Position numbers and translations under genes: made by a program. From Locusta migratoria (lineage: Eukaryota > Arthropoda > Insecta > Orthoptera > Acrididae): a stretch of 64,000 nt of DNA. Location of the stretch: assembly GCA_026315105.1 (NCBI GenBank), contig JAOYRU010000091.1, positions 62,001 to 126,000 of the forward strand. The letters run 5' to 3'. Shown here piece after piece: positions 1 through 13,079 of the stretch. The notes under the pieces are model-generated. The model worked only from the letters and a program-made list of their open reading frames with translations. It did not search any database and was not told the origin of the DNA. Numbering within the stretch: position 1 is the stretch's first letter; every line of letters starts with the position of its first letter.

Positions 1-2145
1 TGGTTGTATATAGTTACCATGGGCCAGGGAGCATCAGGTGCTTCACCATCGAACCACACTGGCCGCCCTGGCCACACTGCTGCTCAGGCCGCAACACTAC
101 AGATTAGTTCAACTAGCGTATATCGCGTTTTCACTGTTTTTGACGCTTACAGCTCCTACCTTCATTTTTTCGGCAAAATGTTTTATTTTGCTGTTTCTAT
201 GTGGTAATCCAGTTTAATCGCCGTTTGTATAAGTAAAATAGTCATAATTTGAAGGAGCAGATGGTTGTGGTTGTATATAGTTACCATGGGCCAGGGAGCA
301 TCAGGTGCTTCACCATCGAAACACACTGGCCGCCCTGGCCACACTGCTGCTCAGGCCGCAACACTACACATTAGTTCAACTAGCGTATATCGCGTTTTCA
401 CTGTTTTTGACGCTTACAGCCCCCTACCTTCATTTTTTTCGGCAAAATGTTTTATTTTGCTGTTTCTATGTGGTAATCCAGTTTACTCGCCATTTGTTTA
501 AGTAAAATAGTCATAATTTGAAGGAGCAGATGATTGTGGTTGTATATAGTTACCATGGGCCAGGAAGCATCAGGTGCTGCACCCATCGACCCGCACTGCC
601 CGCCTGGTCACACTGCTGCTCAGGCCGCAACACTACAGATTAGTTCAACTAGCGTATATCGCGTTTTCACTGTTTTTGACGCTTAAAGCTCCTACCTTCA
701 TTTTTTCGGCAAAATGTTTTCTTTTTGCTGTTTCTATGTGGTAATCCAGTTTACTCACCGTTTGTTTAAGTAAAATAGTCATAATTTGAAGGAGCAGATG
801 ATTGTGGTTGTATATAGTTACCATGGGCCAGGAAGCATCAGGTGCTGCACCATTGACCCGCACTGGCCCGCCTGGTCACACTGCTACTCAGGCCGCAACA
901 CTACAGATTAGTTCAACTAGCGTATATCGCGTTTTCACTGTTTTTGACGCTTACCGCTCCTACCTTCATTTTTTTCGGGCAAAATGTTTTATTTTGCTGT
1001 TTCTATGTGGTAATCCAGTTTACTCGCCGTTTGTTTAAGTAAAATAGTCATAATTTGAAGGAGCAGATGATTGTGGTTGTATATAGTTACCATGGGCCAG
1101 GAAGCATCAGGTGCTGCACCATCGACCCGCACTGCCCGCCTGGTCACACTGCTGCTCAGGCCCGCAACACTACAGATTAGTTCAACTAGCGTATATCGCG
1201 TTTTCACTGTTTTTGACCCTTACAGCTCCTACCTTCATTTTTTTCGGCAAAATGAATTTCTTTTGCTGTTTCTCTGTGGTAATCCAGTTTACTCGCCGTT
1301 TGTTTAAGTAAAATAGTTATAATTTGAAGGAGCAGATGATTGTGGTTGTATATAGTTACCATGGGCCGGGAAGCATCAGGTGCTGCACCCATCGACCCGC
1401 ACTGCCCGCGTGGTCACACTGCTGCTCAGGCTGCAACACTACAGAGTAGTTCAACTAGCGTATATCGCGTTTTCACTGTTTTTGACGCTTACAGCTCCTA
1501 CCTTCATTTTTTCGGCAAAAATGTTTTCTTTTGCTGTTTCTATGTGGTAATCCAGTTTACTCGCCGTTTGTTTAAGTAAAATAGTCATAATTTGAAGGAG
1601 CAGATGATTGTGGTTGTATATAGTTACCATGGGCCAGGAAGCATCAGGTGCTGCACCATCGACCCGCACTGCCCCGCCTGGTCACACTGCTGCTCAGGCC
1701 CGCAACACTACAGATTAGTTCAACTAGCGTATATCGCGTTTTCACTGTTTTTGACGCTTACAGCTCTCCTACCTTCATTTTATCGGCAAAATGTTTTCTT
1801 TTGCTGTTTCTATGTGGTAATCCAGTTTACTCGCCGTTTGTTTAAGTAAAATAGTCATAATTTGAAGGAGCAGATGATTGTGGTTGTATATAGTTACCAT
1901 GGGCCAGGAAGCATCAGGTGCTGCACCCATTGACCAGCACTGCCCGCCTGGTCACACTGCTGCTCAGGCCGCAACACTACAGATTAGTTCAACTAGCGTA
2001 TATCGCGTTTTATACTGTTTTTTGACGCTTACAGCTCCCTACCTTCATTTTTTCGGCAAAATGTTTTATTTTGCTGTTTCTATGTGGTAATCCAGTTTAA
2101 CTCGCCGTTTGTTTTAAGTAAAATAGTCATAATTTGAAGGAACAG

Positions 2146-2405
2146 ATGATTGTGGTTGAATACAGTTACCATGGGCCAGGAAGCATCAGGTGCTGCACCA
2201 TCGACCCGCACTGCCCGCCTGGTCACACTGCTGCTCAGGCCGCAACACTACAGATTAGTTCAACTAGCGTTTTCACTGTTTTTTGACGCTTACAGCTCCT
2301 ACCTTCATTTTCTTTGGCAAAATGTTTTATTTTGCTGTTTCTATGTGGTAATCCAATTTACACGCCGTTTGTTTAAGTAAAATAGGTCATAATTTGAAGG
2401 AGCAG
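2146..2405 (+). repeat. 260-bp deletion monomer
   Basis: This monomer lacks about 9 bp around 2,268. The usual CTAGCGTATATCGCGTTTTC is reduced to CTAGCGTTTTC, removing the TATATCGC segment next to the conserved core. It is the only monomer in the first 4 kb that is shorter than 266 bp. Confidence 0.85.
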
Positions 2406-3756
2406 ATGATTGTGGTTGTATATAGTTACCATGGGCCAGGAAGCATCAGGTGCTGCACCATCGACCCGCACTGCCCTCCTGGTCACCACTGCTGCTCAGG
2501 CCGCAACACTACAGATTAGTTCAACTAGCGTATATCGCGTTTTCACTGTTTTTGACGCTTACTGCTCCTACCTTCATTTTTTTCGGCAAAAATGTTTTAT
2601 TTTGCTGTTTCTATGTGGTAATAAAGTTTCCCTCGCCGTTTGTTTAAGTAAAATAGTTATAATTTGAAGGAGCAGATGATTGTGGTTGTATATAGTTACC
2701 ATGGGCCAGGGAGTAATCAGGTGCTGCACCATCGACCCGCACTGCCCGCCTGGTCACACTGCTGCTCAGGCCGCAACACTACAGATTACTTCAACTAGCG
2801 TATATCGCGTTTTCACTGTTTTTTGACGCTTACAGCCCCTACCTTCATTTTTTTCGGCAAAATGTTTTATTTTGCTGTTTCTATGTGGTAATCCAGTTTA
2901 CTCGCCGTTTGTTTAAGTAAAAATAGTCATAATTTGAAGGAGCAGATGATTGTTGTTGTATATAGTTACCATGGGCCAGGGAGCATCAGGTGCTTCACCA
3001 TCGAACCACACTGGCCGCTCTGGCCACACTGCTGCTCCACGCCGCAACCCTACAGATTAGTTCAACTAGCGTATATCGCGTTTTCACTGTTTTTGACGCT
3101 TACAGCTCCCTACCTTCATTTTTTCGGCAAAATGTTTTATTTTTGCTGTTTCTATGTGGTAATCCAGTTTACTCGCTGTTTGTTTAAGTAAAATAGTCAT
3201 AATTTGAAGGAGCAGATGATTGTGGTTGTATATAGTTACCATGGGCCAGGAAGCATCAGGTGCTGCACCATCGACCCACAACTGCCCCGCCTGGTCACAC
3301 TGCTGCTCAGGTCGCAACACTACAGATTAGTTCAACTAGCGTATATCGCGTTTTCACTGTTTTTGGACGCTTACAGCCCCTACCTTCATTTTTTCGGCAA
3401 AATGTTTTTATTTTGCTGTTTTCTATGTGGGTAATAAAGTTTCCTCGCCGTTTGTTTAAGTAAAATAGTCATAATTTGAAGGAGCAGATGATTGTTGTTG
3501 TATATAGTTACCATGGGCCAGGGAGCATCAGGTGCTGCATCATCGACCCCGCACTGCGCGACTGGTCACACTGCTGCTCAGGCCGCAACACTACAGATTA
3601 GTTCAACTAGCGTATATCGCGTTTTTCACTGTTTTTTGACGCTTACAGCTCCTACCTTCAGTTTTTCGGCAAAATGTTTTATTTTGCTTTTTCTATGTGG
3701 TAATCCAGTTTACTCGCCGTTTGTTTAAGTAAAATAGTCATAATTTGAAGGAGCAG

Positions 3757-4027
3757 ATGATTGTGGTTGTATATAGTTACCATGGGCCAGGAAGCATCAG
3801 GTGCTGCACCACCGAGCCGCACTGGGTGCCCTGGCCACACTGCTGCTCAGACCGCAACACTACAGATTAGTTCAACTAGCGTATATCGCAATTTCACTGT
3901 TTTTGACGCTTACAGCGCCTACCTTCATTTTTGCGGAAAAATATTTCATTTTGCTGTTTCTATGTGGTAATAAAGTTTCCTCGCCGTTTGTTTAAGTAAA
4001 ATAGTCATAATTAATTTGAAGGAGCAG
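3757..4027 (+). repeat. Isolated class C monomer in class A/B territory
   Basis: The variable block matches class C (CACCGAGCCGCACTGGGTG) and is followed by GCAATTTCAC, also typical of class C, although the main class C domain starts near 31.7 kb. The tail carries AATAAAGTTTCC, typical of the A/A-prime domain, so the monomer is a mosaic. It ends with a small duplication (CATAATTAATTTGAAGG), giving an interval of 271 bp. A related TTTTTGCGG tail recurs in the monomer at 6,692. Confidence 0.85.
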
Positions 4028-7000
4028 ATGATTGTGGTTGTATATAGTTACCATGGGCCAGGGAGCATCAGGTGCTGCACCATCGACCCGCACTGCCCGC
4101 CTGGTCACACTGCTGCTCAGGCCGCAACAATACAGATTAGTTCAACTAGCGTATATCGCGTTTTCACTGTTTTTGACGCTTACAGCTCCTACCTTCATTT
4201 TTTCGGCAAAATGTCTTATTTTGCTGTTTCTATGTGGTAATCCAGTTTACTCGCCGTTTGTTTAAGTAAAATAGTCATAATTTGAAGGAGCAGATGATTG
4301 TGGTTGTATATAGTTACCATGGGCCAGGAAGCATCAGGTGCTGCACCATCGACCCGCACTGCCCTCCTGGTCACACTGCTGCTCAGGCCGCAAACACTAC
4401 AGATTAGTTCAACTAGCGTATATCGCGTTTTCACTGTATTTGACGCTTACAGCTCCTACCTTCATTTTTTCGGCAAAATGTTTTATTTTGCTGTTTCTAT
4501 GTGGTAATAAAGTTTCCTCGCCGTTTGTTTAAGTAAAATAGTCATAATTTGAAGGAGCAGATGATTGTGGTTGTATATAGTTACAATGGGCCAGGGAGCA
4601 TCAGGTGCTGCACCATCGACCCGCACTGCCCGCCTGGTCACACTGCTGCTCAGGCCGCAACACTACAGATTAGTTCAACTAGCGTATATCGCGTTTTTCA
4701 CTGTTTTTGACGCTTACAGCCCCTACCTTCATTTTTTTCGGCAAAATGTTTTATTTTGCTGTTTCTATGTGGTAATCCAGTTTACTCGCCGTTTGTTTAA
4801 GTAAAATAGTCATAATTTGAAGGAGCAGATGATTGTGGTTGTATATAGTTACCATGGGCCAGGAAGCATCAGGTGCTGCACCATCGACCCGCACTGCCCG
4901 CCTGGTCACACTGCTGCTCAGGCCGCAACACTACAGATTAGTTAAACTAGCGTATATCGCGTTTTCACTGTTTTTGACGCTTACAGCTCCTACCATCATT
5001 TTTTCGGCAAAATGTTTTCTTTTGCTGTTTCTATGTGGTAATCCAGTTTACTCGCCGTTTGTTTAAGTAAAATAGTCAAAATTTGAAGGAGCAGATGATT
5101 GTGGTTGTATATAGTTACCATGGGCCAGGAAGCATCAGGTGCTGCACCATTGACCCGCACTGCCCGCCTGGTCACACTGCTGCTCAGGCCGCAACACTAC
5201 AGATTAGTTCAACTAGCGTATATCGCGTTTTCACTGATTTTGACGCTTACAGCTCCTACCTTCATTTTTTCGGCAAAATGTTTTATTTTGCTGTTTCTAT
5301 GTGGTAATCCAGTTTACTCGCCGTTTGTTTAAGTAAAAATAGTCATAATTTGAAGGAGCAGATGATTGTGGTTGTATATAGTTACCATGGGCCAGGAAGC
5401 ATCAGGTGCTGCACCATCGACCCGCACTGCCCGCCTGGTCACACTGCTGCTCAGGCCGCAACACTACAGATTAGTTCAACTAGCGTATATCGCGTTTTCA
5501 CTGTTTTTGACCCTTACAGCTCCTACCTTCATTTTTTCGGCAAAATGTTTTCTTTTGCTGTTTCTATGTGGTAATCCAGTTTACTCGCCGTTTGTTTAAT
5601 TAAAATAGTCATAATTTGAAGGAGCAGATGATTGTGGTTATATATAGTTACCATGGGCCAGGAAGCATCAGGTGCTGCACCATCGACCCGCACTGCACGC
5701 CTAGTCACACTGCTGCTCAGGCCGCAACACTACAGATTAGTTCAACTAGCGTATATCGCGTTTTCACTGTTTTTGACGCTTACAGCCCCTACCTTCATTT
5801 CTTCGGCAAAATGTTTTATTTTGTTGTTTCTATGTGGTAATAAAGTTTCCTCGCCGTTTGTTTAAGTAAAATAGTCATAATTTGATGGAGCAGATGATTG
5901 TTGTTGTATATAGTTACCATGGGCCAGGGAGCATCAGGTGCTGCACCATCGACCCGCACTGCCCGACTGGTCACACTGCTGCTCAGGCCGCAACACTACA
6001 GATTAGTTCAACTAGCGTATATCGCGTTTTCACTGTTTTTGACGCTTACAGCCCCTACCTTCATTTCTTCGGCAAAATGTTTTATTTTGCTGTTTCTATG
6101 TGGTAATAAAGTTTCCTCGCCGTTTGTTTAAGTAAAATAGTCATAATTTGAAGGAGCAGATGATTGTTGTTGTATATAGTTACCATGGGCCAGGGAGAAT
6201 CAGGCGCTGCACCATCGACCCGCACTGCCCGACTGGTCACACTGCTGCTCAGGCCGCAACACTACAGATTAGTTCAACTAGCGTATATCGCGTTTTCACT
6301 GTTTTTGACGCTTACAGCCCCTACCTTCATTTCTTCGGCAAAATGTTTTATTTTGCTGTTTCTATGTGGTAATAAAGTTTCCTCGCCGTTTGTTTAAGTA
6401 AAATAGTCATAATTTGAAGGAGCAGATGATTGTTGTTGTATATAGTTACCATGGGCCAGGGAGCATCAGGTGCTGCACCATCGACCCGCACTGCCCGACT
6501 GGTCACACTGCTGCTGAGGCCGCAACACTACAGATTAGTTCAACTAGCGTATATCGCGTTTTCACTGTTTTTGACGCTTACAGCCCCTACCTTCATTTTT
6601 TCGGCAAAATGTTTTATTTTGCTGTTTCTATGTGGTAATAAAGTTTACTCGCCGTTTGTTTAAGTAAAATAGTCATAATTTGAAGGAGCAGATGATTGTG
6701 GTTGTATATAGTTACCATGGGCCAGGAAGCATCAGGTGCTGCACCATTGACCCGCACTGCCCGCCTGGTCACACTGCTGCTCAGGCCGCAACACTACAGA
6801 TTAGTTCAACTAGCGTATATCGCGTTTTCACTGTTTTTGACGCTTACAGCGCCTACCTACATTTTTGCGGCAAAATGTTTTATTTTGCTGTTTCTATGTG
6901 GTAATAAAGTTTCCTCGCCGTTTGTTTAAGTAAAATAGTCATAATTTGAAGGAGCAGATGATTGTGGTTGTATATAGTTACCATGGGCCAGGGAGCATCA

Positions 7001-10000
7001 GGTGCTGCACCATCGACCCGCACTGCCCGCCTGGTCACACTGCTGCTCAGGCCGCAACACTACAGATTAGTTCACCTAGCGTATATCGCGTTTTCACTGT
7101 TTTTGACGCTTACAGCTCCTACCTTCATTTTTTCGGCAAAATGTTTTATTTTGCTGTTTCTATGTGGTAATCCAGTTTACTCGCCGTTTGTTTAAGTAAA
7201 ATAGTCATAATTTGAAGGAGCAGATGATTGTGGTTGTATATAGTTACCATGGGCCAGGAAGCATCAGGTGCTGCACCATCGACCCGCACTGCCCTCCTGG
7301 TCACACTGCTGCTCAGGCCGCAACACTACAGATTAGTTCAACTAGCGTATATCGCGTTTTCACTGTATTTGACGCTTACAGCTCCTACCTTCATTTTTTC
7401 GGCAAAATGTTTTATTTTGCTGTTTCTATGTGGTAATAAAGTTTCCTCGCCGTTTGTTTAAGTAAAATAGTCATAATTTGAAGGAGCAGATGATTGTGGT
7501 TGTATATAATTACCATGGGCCAGGGAGCATCAGGTGCTGCACCATCGACCCGCTCTGCCCGCCTGGCCACATAGCTGCTCAGGCCGCAACACTACAGATT
7601 AGTTCAACTAGCGTATATCGCGTTTTCACTGTTTTTGACGCTTACAGCCCCTACCTTCATTTTTTCGGCAAAATGTTTTATTTTGCTGTTTCTATGTGGT
7701 AATCCAGTTTACTCGCCGTTTGTTTAAGTAAAATAGTCATAATTTGAAGGAGCAGATGATTGTGGTTGTATATAGTTACCATGGGCCAGGGAGCATTAGG
7801 TGCTTCACCATCGAACCACACTGGCCGCTCTGGCCACACTGCTGCTCAGGCCGCAACACTACAGATTAGTTCAACTACCGTATATCGCGTTTTCACTGTT
7901 TTTGACGCTTACAGTTCCTACCTTCATTTTTTCGGCAAAATGTTTTATTTTGCTGTTTCTATGTGGTAATCCAGTTTACTCGCCGTTTGTTTAAGTAAAA
8001 TAGTCATAATTTGAAGGAGCAGATGATTGTGGTTGTATATAGTTACCATGGGCCAGGGAGCATCAGGTGCTGCACCATCGACCCGCACTGCCCGCCTGGT
8101 CACACTGCTGCTCAGGCCGCAACACTACAGATTAGTTAAACTAGCGTATATCGCGTTTTCACTGTTTTTGACGCTTACAGCTCCTACCTTCATTTTTCCG
8201 GCAAAATGTTTTCTTTTGCTGTTTCTATGTGGAAATCCAGTTTACTCGCCGTTTGTTTAAGTAAAATAGTCAAAATTTGAAGGAGCAGATGATTGTGGTT
8301 GTATATAGTTACCATGGGCCAGGAAGCATCAGGTGCTGCACCATTGACCCGCACTGCCCGCCTGGTCACACTGCTGCTCAGGTCGCAACACTACAGATTA
8401 GTTCAACTAGCGTATATCGCGTTTTCACTGATTTTGACGCTTACAGCTCCTACCTTCATTTTTCGGCAAAATGTTTTATTTTGCTGTTTCTATGTGGTAA
8501 TCCAGTTTACTCGCCGTTTGTTTAAGTAAAATAGTCATAATTTGAAGGAGCAGATGATTGTGGTTGTATATAGTTACCATGGGCCAGGAAGCATCAGGTG
8601 CTGCACAATCGACCCGCACTGCCCGCCTGGTCACACTGCTGCTCAGGCCGCAACACTACAGATTAGTTCAACTAGCGTATATCGCGTTTTCACTGTTTTT
8701 GACCCTTACAGCTCCTACCTTCATTTTTTCGGCAAAATGTTTTCTTTTGCTGTTTCTATGTGGTAATCCAGTTTACTCGCCGTTTGTTTAAGTAAAATAG
8801 TCATAATTTGAAGGAGCAGATGATTGTGGTTGTATATAGTTACCATGGGCCAGGAAGCATCAGGTGCTGCACCATTGACCCGCACTCCCCGCCTGGTCAC
8901 ACTGCTGCTCATGCCGCAACACTACAGATAAGTTCAACTAGCGAATATCGCGTTTTCACTGTTTTTGACGCTTACAGCTCCTACCTTCATTTTTTCGGCA
9001 AAATGTTTTTTTTTGCTGTTTCTATGTGGTAATCCAGTTTACCTCGCCGTTTGTTTAAGTAAAATAGTCATAATTTGAAGGAGCAGATGATTGTGGTTGT
9101 ATATAGTTACCATGGGCCAGGAAGCATCAGGTGCTGCACCATCGACCCGCACTGCCCGCCTTGTCACACTGCTGCTCAGGCCGCAACACTACAGATTAGT
9201 TCAACTAGCGTATATCGCGTTTTCACTGTTTTTGACGCTTACAGCTCCTACCTTCATTTTATCGGCAAAATGTTTTCTTTTGCTGTTTCTATGTGGTAAT
9301 CCAGTTTACTCGCCGTTTGTTTAAGTAAAATAGTCATAATTTGAAGGAGCAGATGATTGTGGTTGTATATAGTTACCATGGGCCAGGAAGCATCAGGTGC
9401 TGCACCATTGACCCGCACTGCCCGCCTGGTCACACTGCTGCTCAGGCCGCAACACTACAGATTAGTTCAACTAGCGTATATCGCGTTTTTACTGTTTTTG
9501 ACGCTTACAGCTCCTACCTTCATTTTTTCGGCAAAATGTTTTCTTTTGCTGTTTCTATGTGGTAATCCAGATTACTCGCCGTTTGTTTAAGTAAAATAGT
9601 CATAATTTGATGGAGCAGATGATTGTTGTTGTATATAGTTACCATGGGCCAGGGAGCATCAGGTGCTGCACCATCGACCCACACTGCCCGACAGGTCACA
9701 CTGCTGCTCAGGCCGCAACACTACAGATTAGTTCAACTAGCGTATATCGCGTTTTCACTGTTTTTGACGCTTACAGCCCCTACCTTCCTTTTTTTTCGGC
9801 AAAATGTTTTATTTTGCTGTTTCTATGTGGTAATAAAGTTTCCTCGCCGTTTGTTTAAGTAAAATAGTCATAATTTGAAGGAGCAGATGATTGTTGTTGT
9901 ATATAGTTACCATGGGCCAGGGAGAATCAGGTGCTGCACCATCGACCCGCACTGCCCGACTGGTCACACTGCTGCTCAGGCCGCAACACTACAGATTAGT

Positions 10001-13000
10001 TCAACTAGCGTATATCGCGTTTTCACTGTTTTTGACGCTTACAGCCCCTACCTTCATTTCTTCGGCAAAATGTTTTATTTTGCTGTTTCTATGTGGTAAT
10101 AAAGTTTCCTCGCCGTTTGTTTAAGTAAAATAGTCATAATTTGAAGGAGCAGATGATTGTTGTTTTATATAGTTACCATGGGCCAGGGAGCATCAGGTGC
10201 TGCACCATCGACCCGCACTGCCCGACTGGTCACACTGCTGCTGAGGCCGCAACACTACAGATTAGTTCAACTAGCGTATATCGCGTTTTCACTGTTTTTG
10301 ACGCTTACAGCCCCTACCTTCATTTCTTCGGCAAAATGTTTTATTTTGCTGTTTCTATGTGGTAATAAAGTTTCCTCGCCCTTTGTTTAAGTAAAATAGT
10401 CATAATTTGAAGGAGCGGATGATTGTTGTTGTATATAGTTACCATGGGCCAGGGAGCATCAGGTGCTGCACCATCGACCCGCACTGCCCGACTGGTCACA
10501 CTGCTGCTGAGGCCGCAACACTACAGATTAGTTCAACTAGCGTATATCGCGTTTTCACTGTTTTTGACGCTTACAGCCCCTACCTTCATTTTTTCGGTAA
10601 AATGTTTTATTTTGCTGTTTCTATGTGGTAATAAAGTTTCCTCGCCGTTTGTTTAAGTAAAATAGTCATAATTTGAAGGAGCAGATGATTGTGGTTGTAT
10701 ATAGTTACCATGGGCCAGGAAGCATCAGGTGCTGCACTATCGACCCGCACTGCCCTCCTGGTCACACTGCTGCTCAGGCCGCAACACTACAGATTAGTTC
10801 AACTAGCGTATATCGCGTTTTCACTGTTTTTGACGCTTACAGCCCCTACCTTCATTTCTTCGGCAAAATGTTTTATTTTGCTGTTTCTATGTGGTAATAA
10901 AGTTTCCTAGCCGTTTGTTTAAGTAAAATAGTCATAATTTGAAGGAGCAGATGATTGTGGTTGTATAAAGTTACCATGGGCCAGGAAGCATCAGGTGCTG
11001 CACCATTGACCCGCACTGCCCGCCTGGTCACACTGCTGCTCAGGCCGCAACACTACAGATTAGTTCAACTAGCGTATATCGCGTTTTTACTGTTTTTGAC
11101 GCTTACAGCTCCTACCTTCATTTTTTCGGCAAAATGTTTTATTTTGCTGTTTCTATGTGGTAATCCAGTTTACTCGCCGTTTGTTTAAGTAAAATAGTCA
11201 TAATTTGAAGGAGCAGATGATTGTGGTTGTATATAGTTACCATGGGCCAGGAAGCATCAGGTGCTGCACCATTGACCCGCACTGCCCGCCTAGTCACACT
11301 GCTGCTCAGGCCGCAACACTACAGATTAGTTCAACTAGCGTATATCGCGTTTTCACTGTTTTTGACGCTTACAGCCCCTACCTTCATTTCTTCGGCAAAA
11401 TGTTTTATTTTGCTGTTTCTATGTGGTAATAAAGTTTCCTCGCCGTTTGTTTAAGTAAAATAGTCATAATTTGATGGAGCAGATGATTGTTGTTGTTTAT
11501 AGTTACCATGGGCCAGGGAGCATCAGGTGCTGCACCATCGACCCGCACTGCCCGCCTGGTCACACTGCTGCTCAGGCCGCAACACTACAGATTAGATCAA
11601 CTAGCGTATATCGCGTTTTCACTGTTTTTGACGCTTACAGCCCCTACCTTCATTTTTTCGGCAAAATGTTTTATTTTGCTGTTTCTATGTGGTAATAAAG
11701 TTTCCTCGCCGTTTGTTTAAGTAAAATAGTCATAATTTGAAGGAGCAGATGATTGTGGTTGAATATAGTTACCATGGGCCAGGAAGCATCAGGTGCTGCA
11801 CTATCGACCCGCACTGCCCTCCTGGTCACACTGCTGCTCAGGCCGCAACACTACAGATTAGTTCAACTAGCGTATATCGCGTTTTCACTGTTTTTGACGC
11901 TTACAGCTCCTACCTTCATTTATTCGGCAAAATGTTTTATTTTGCTGTTTCTATGTGGTAATAAAGTTTCCTCGCCGTTTGTTTAAGTAAATTAGTCATC
12001 ATTTGAAGGAGCAGATGATTGTGGTTGTATATAGTTACCATGGGCCAGGGAGCATCAGGTGCTGCACCATCGACCCGCACTGCCCGCCTGGTCACACTGC
12101 TGCTCAGGCCGCAACACTACAGATTAGTTCAACTAGCGTATATCGTGTTTTCACTGTTTTTGACGCTTACAGCTCCTACCTTCATTTTTTCGGCAAAATG
12201 TTTTATTTTGCTGTTTCTATGTGGTAATCCAGTTTACTCGCCGTTTGTTTAAGTAAAATAGTCATAATTTGAAGGAGCAGATGATTGTGGTTGTATATAG
12301 TTACCATGGGCCAGGAAGCATCAGGTGCTGCACCATCGACCCGCACTGCCCTCCTGGTCACACTGCTGCTCAGGCCGCAACACTACAGATTAGTTCAACT
12401 AGCGTATATCGCGTTTTCACTGTATTTGACGCTTACAGCTCCTACCTTCATTTTTTCGGCAAAATGTTTTATTTTGCTGTTTCTATGTGGTAATAAAGTT
12501 TCCTCGCCGTTTGTTTAAGTAAAATAGTCATAATTTGAAGGAGCAGATGATTGTGGTTGTATATAGTTACCATGGGCCAGGGAGCATCAGGTGCTGCACC
12601 ATCGACCCCGCACTGCCCGCCTGGTCACACTGCTGCTCAGGCCGCAACACTACAGATTAGTTCAACTAGCGTATATCGCGTTTTCACTGTTTTTGACGCT
12701 TACAGCCCCTACCTTCATTTTTTCGGCAAAATGTTTTATTTTGCTGTTTCTATGTGGTAATCCAGTTTACTCGCCGTTTGTTTAAGTAAAATAGTCATAA
12801 TTTGAAGGAGAGGATGATTGTGGTTGTATATAGTTACCATGGGCCAGGGAGCATCAGGTGCTTCACCATCGAACCACACTGGCCGCTCTGGCCACACTGC
12901 TGCTCAGGCCGCAACACTACAGATTAGTTCAACTAGCGTATATCGCGTTTTCACTGTTTTTGACGCTTACAGTTCCTACCTTCATTTTTTCGGCAAAAGT

Positions 13001-13079
13001 TTTATTTTGCTGTTTCTATGTGGTAATAAAGTTTCCTCGCCGTTTGTTTAAGTAAAATAGTCATAATTTGAAGGAGCAG
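4028..13079 (+). repeat. Regular class A satellite domain
   Basis: Intervals settle to 266 bp almost everywhere. Monomers are mainly class A, alternating between CCAGGAAGCATC and CCAGGGAGCATC forms, with class B copies at about 7,756 and 12,814. Several ordered groups recur. The trio with GTTAAACTAGCG, then CACTGATTTTGACG, then GACCCTTACAG occurs at 4,829-5,627 and again at 8,023-8,819, 12 monomers apart. The four-monomer group ending in the class B copy at 7,756 recurs ending at 12,814, 19 monomers apart. Confidence 0.85.

Larger units (their letters stand above)
1..4027 (+). repeat. Irregular, indel-rich satellite segment
   Basis: Phased on ATGATTG, the successive intervals are 267, 269, 268, 269, 269, 268, 270, 272, 260, 270, 270, 270, 272, 269 and 271 bp, so not one equals 266. 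Most of the excess is single-base additions in homopolymers (extra C in CCCCGCCT, extra T in TTTTTTCGG, extra A in AAAAATG). The window opens inside a monomer. Classes A, B and one C are intermixed. This may be a poorly homogenised part of the array or a poorly polished stretch of the assembly; the sequence alone does not decide. Confidence 0.85.
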
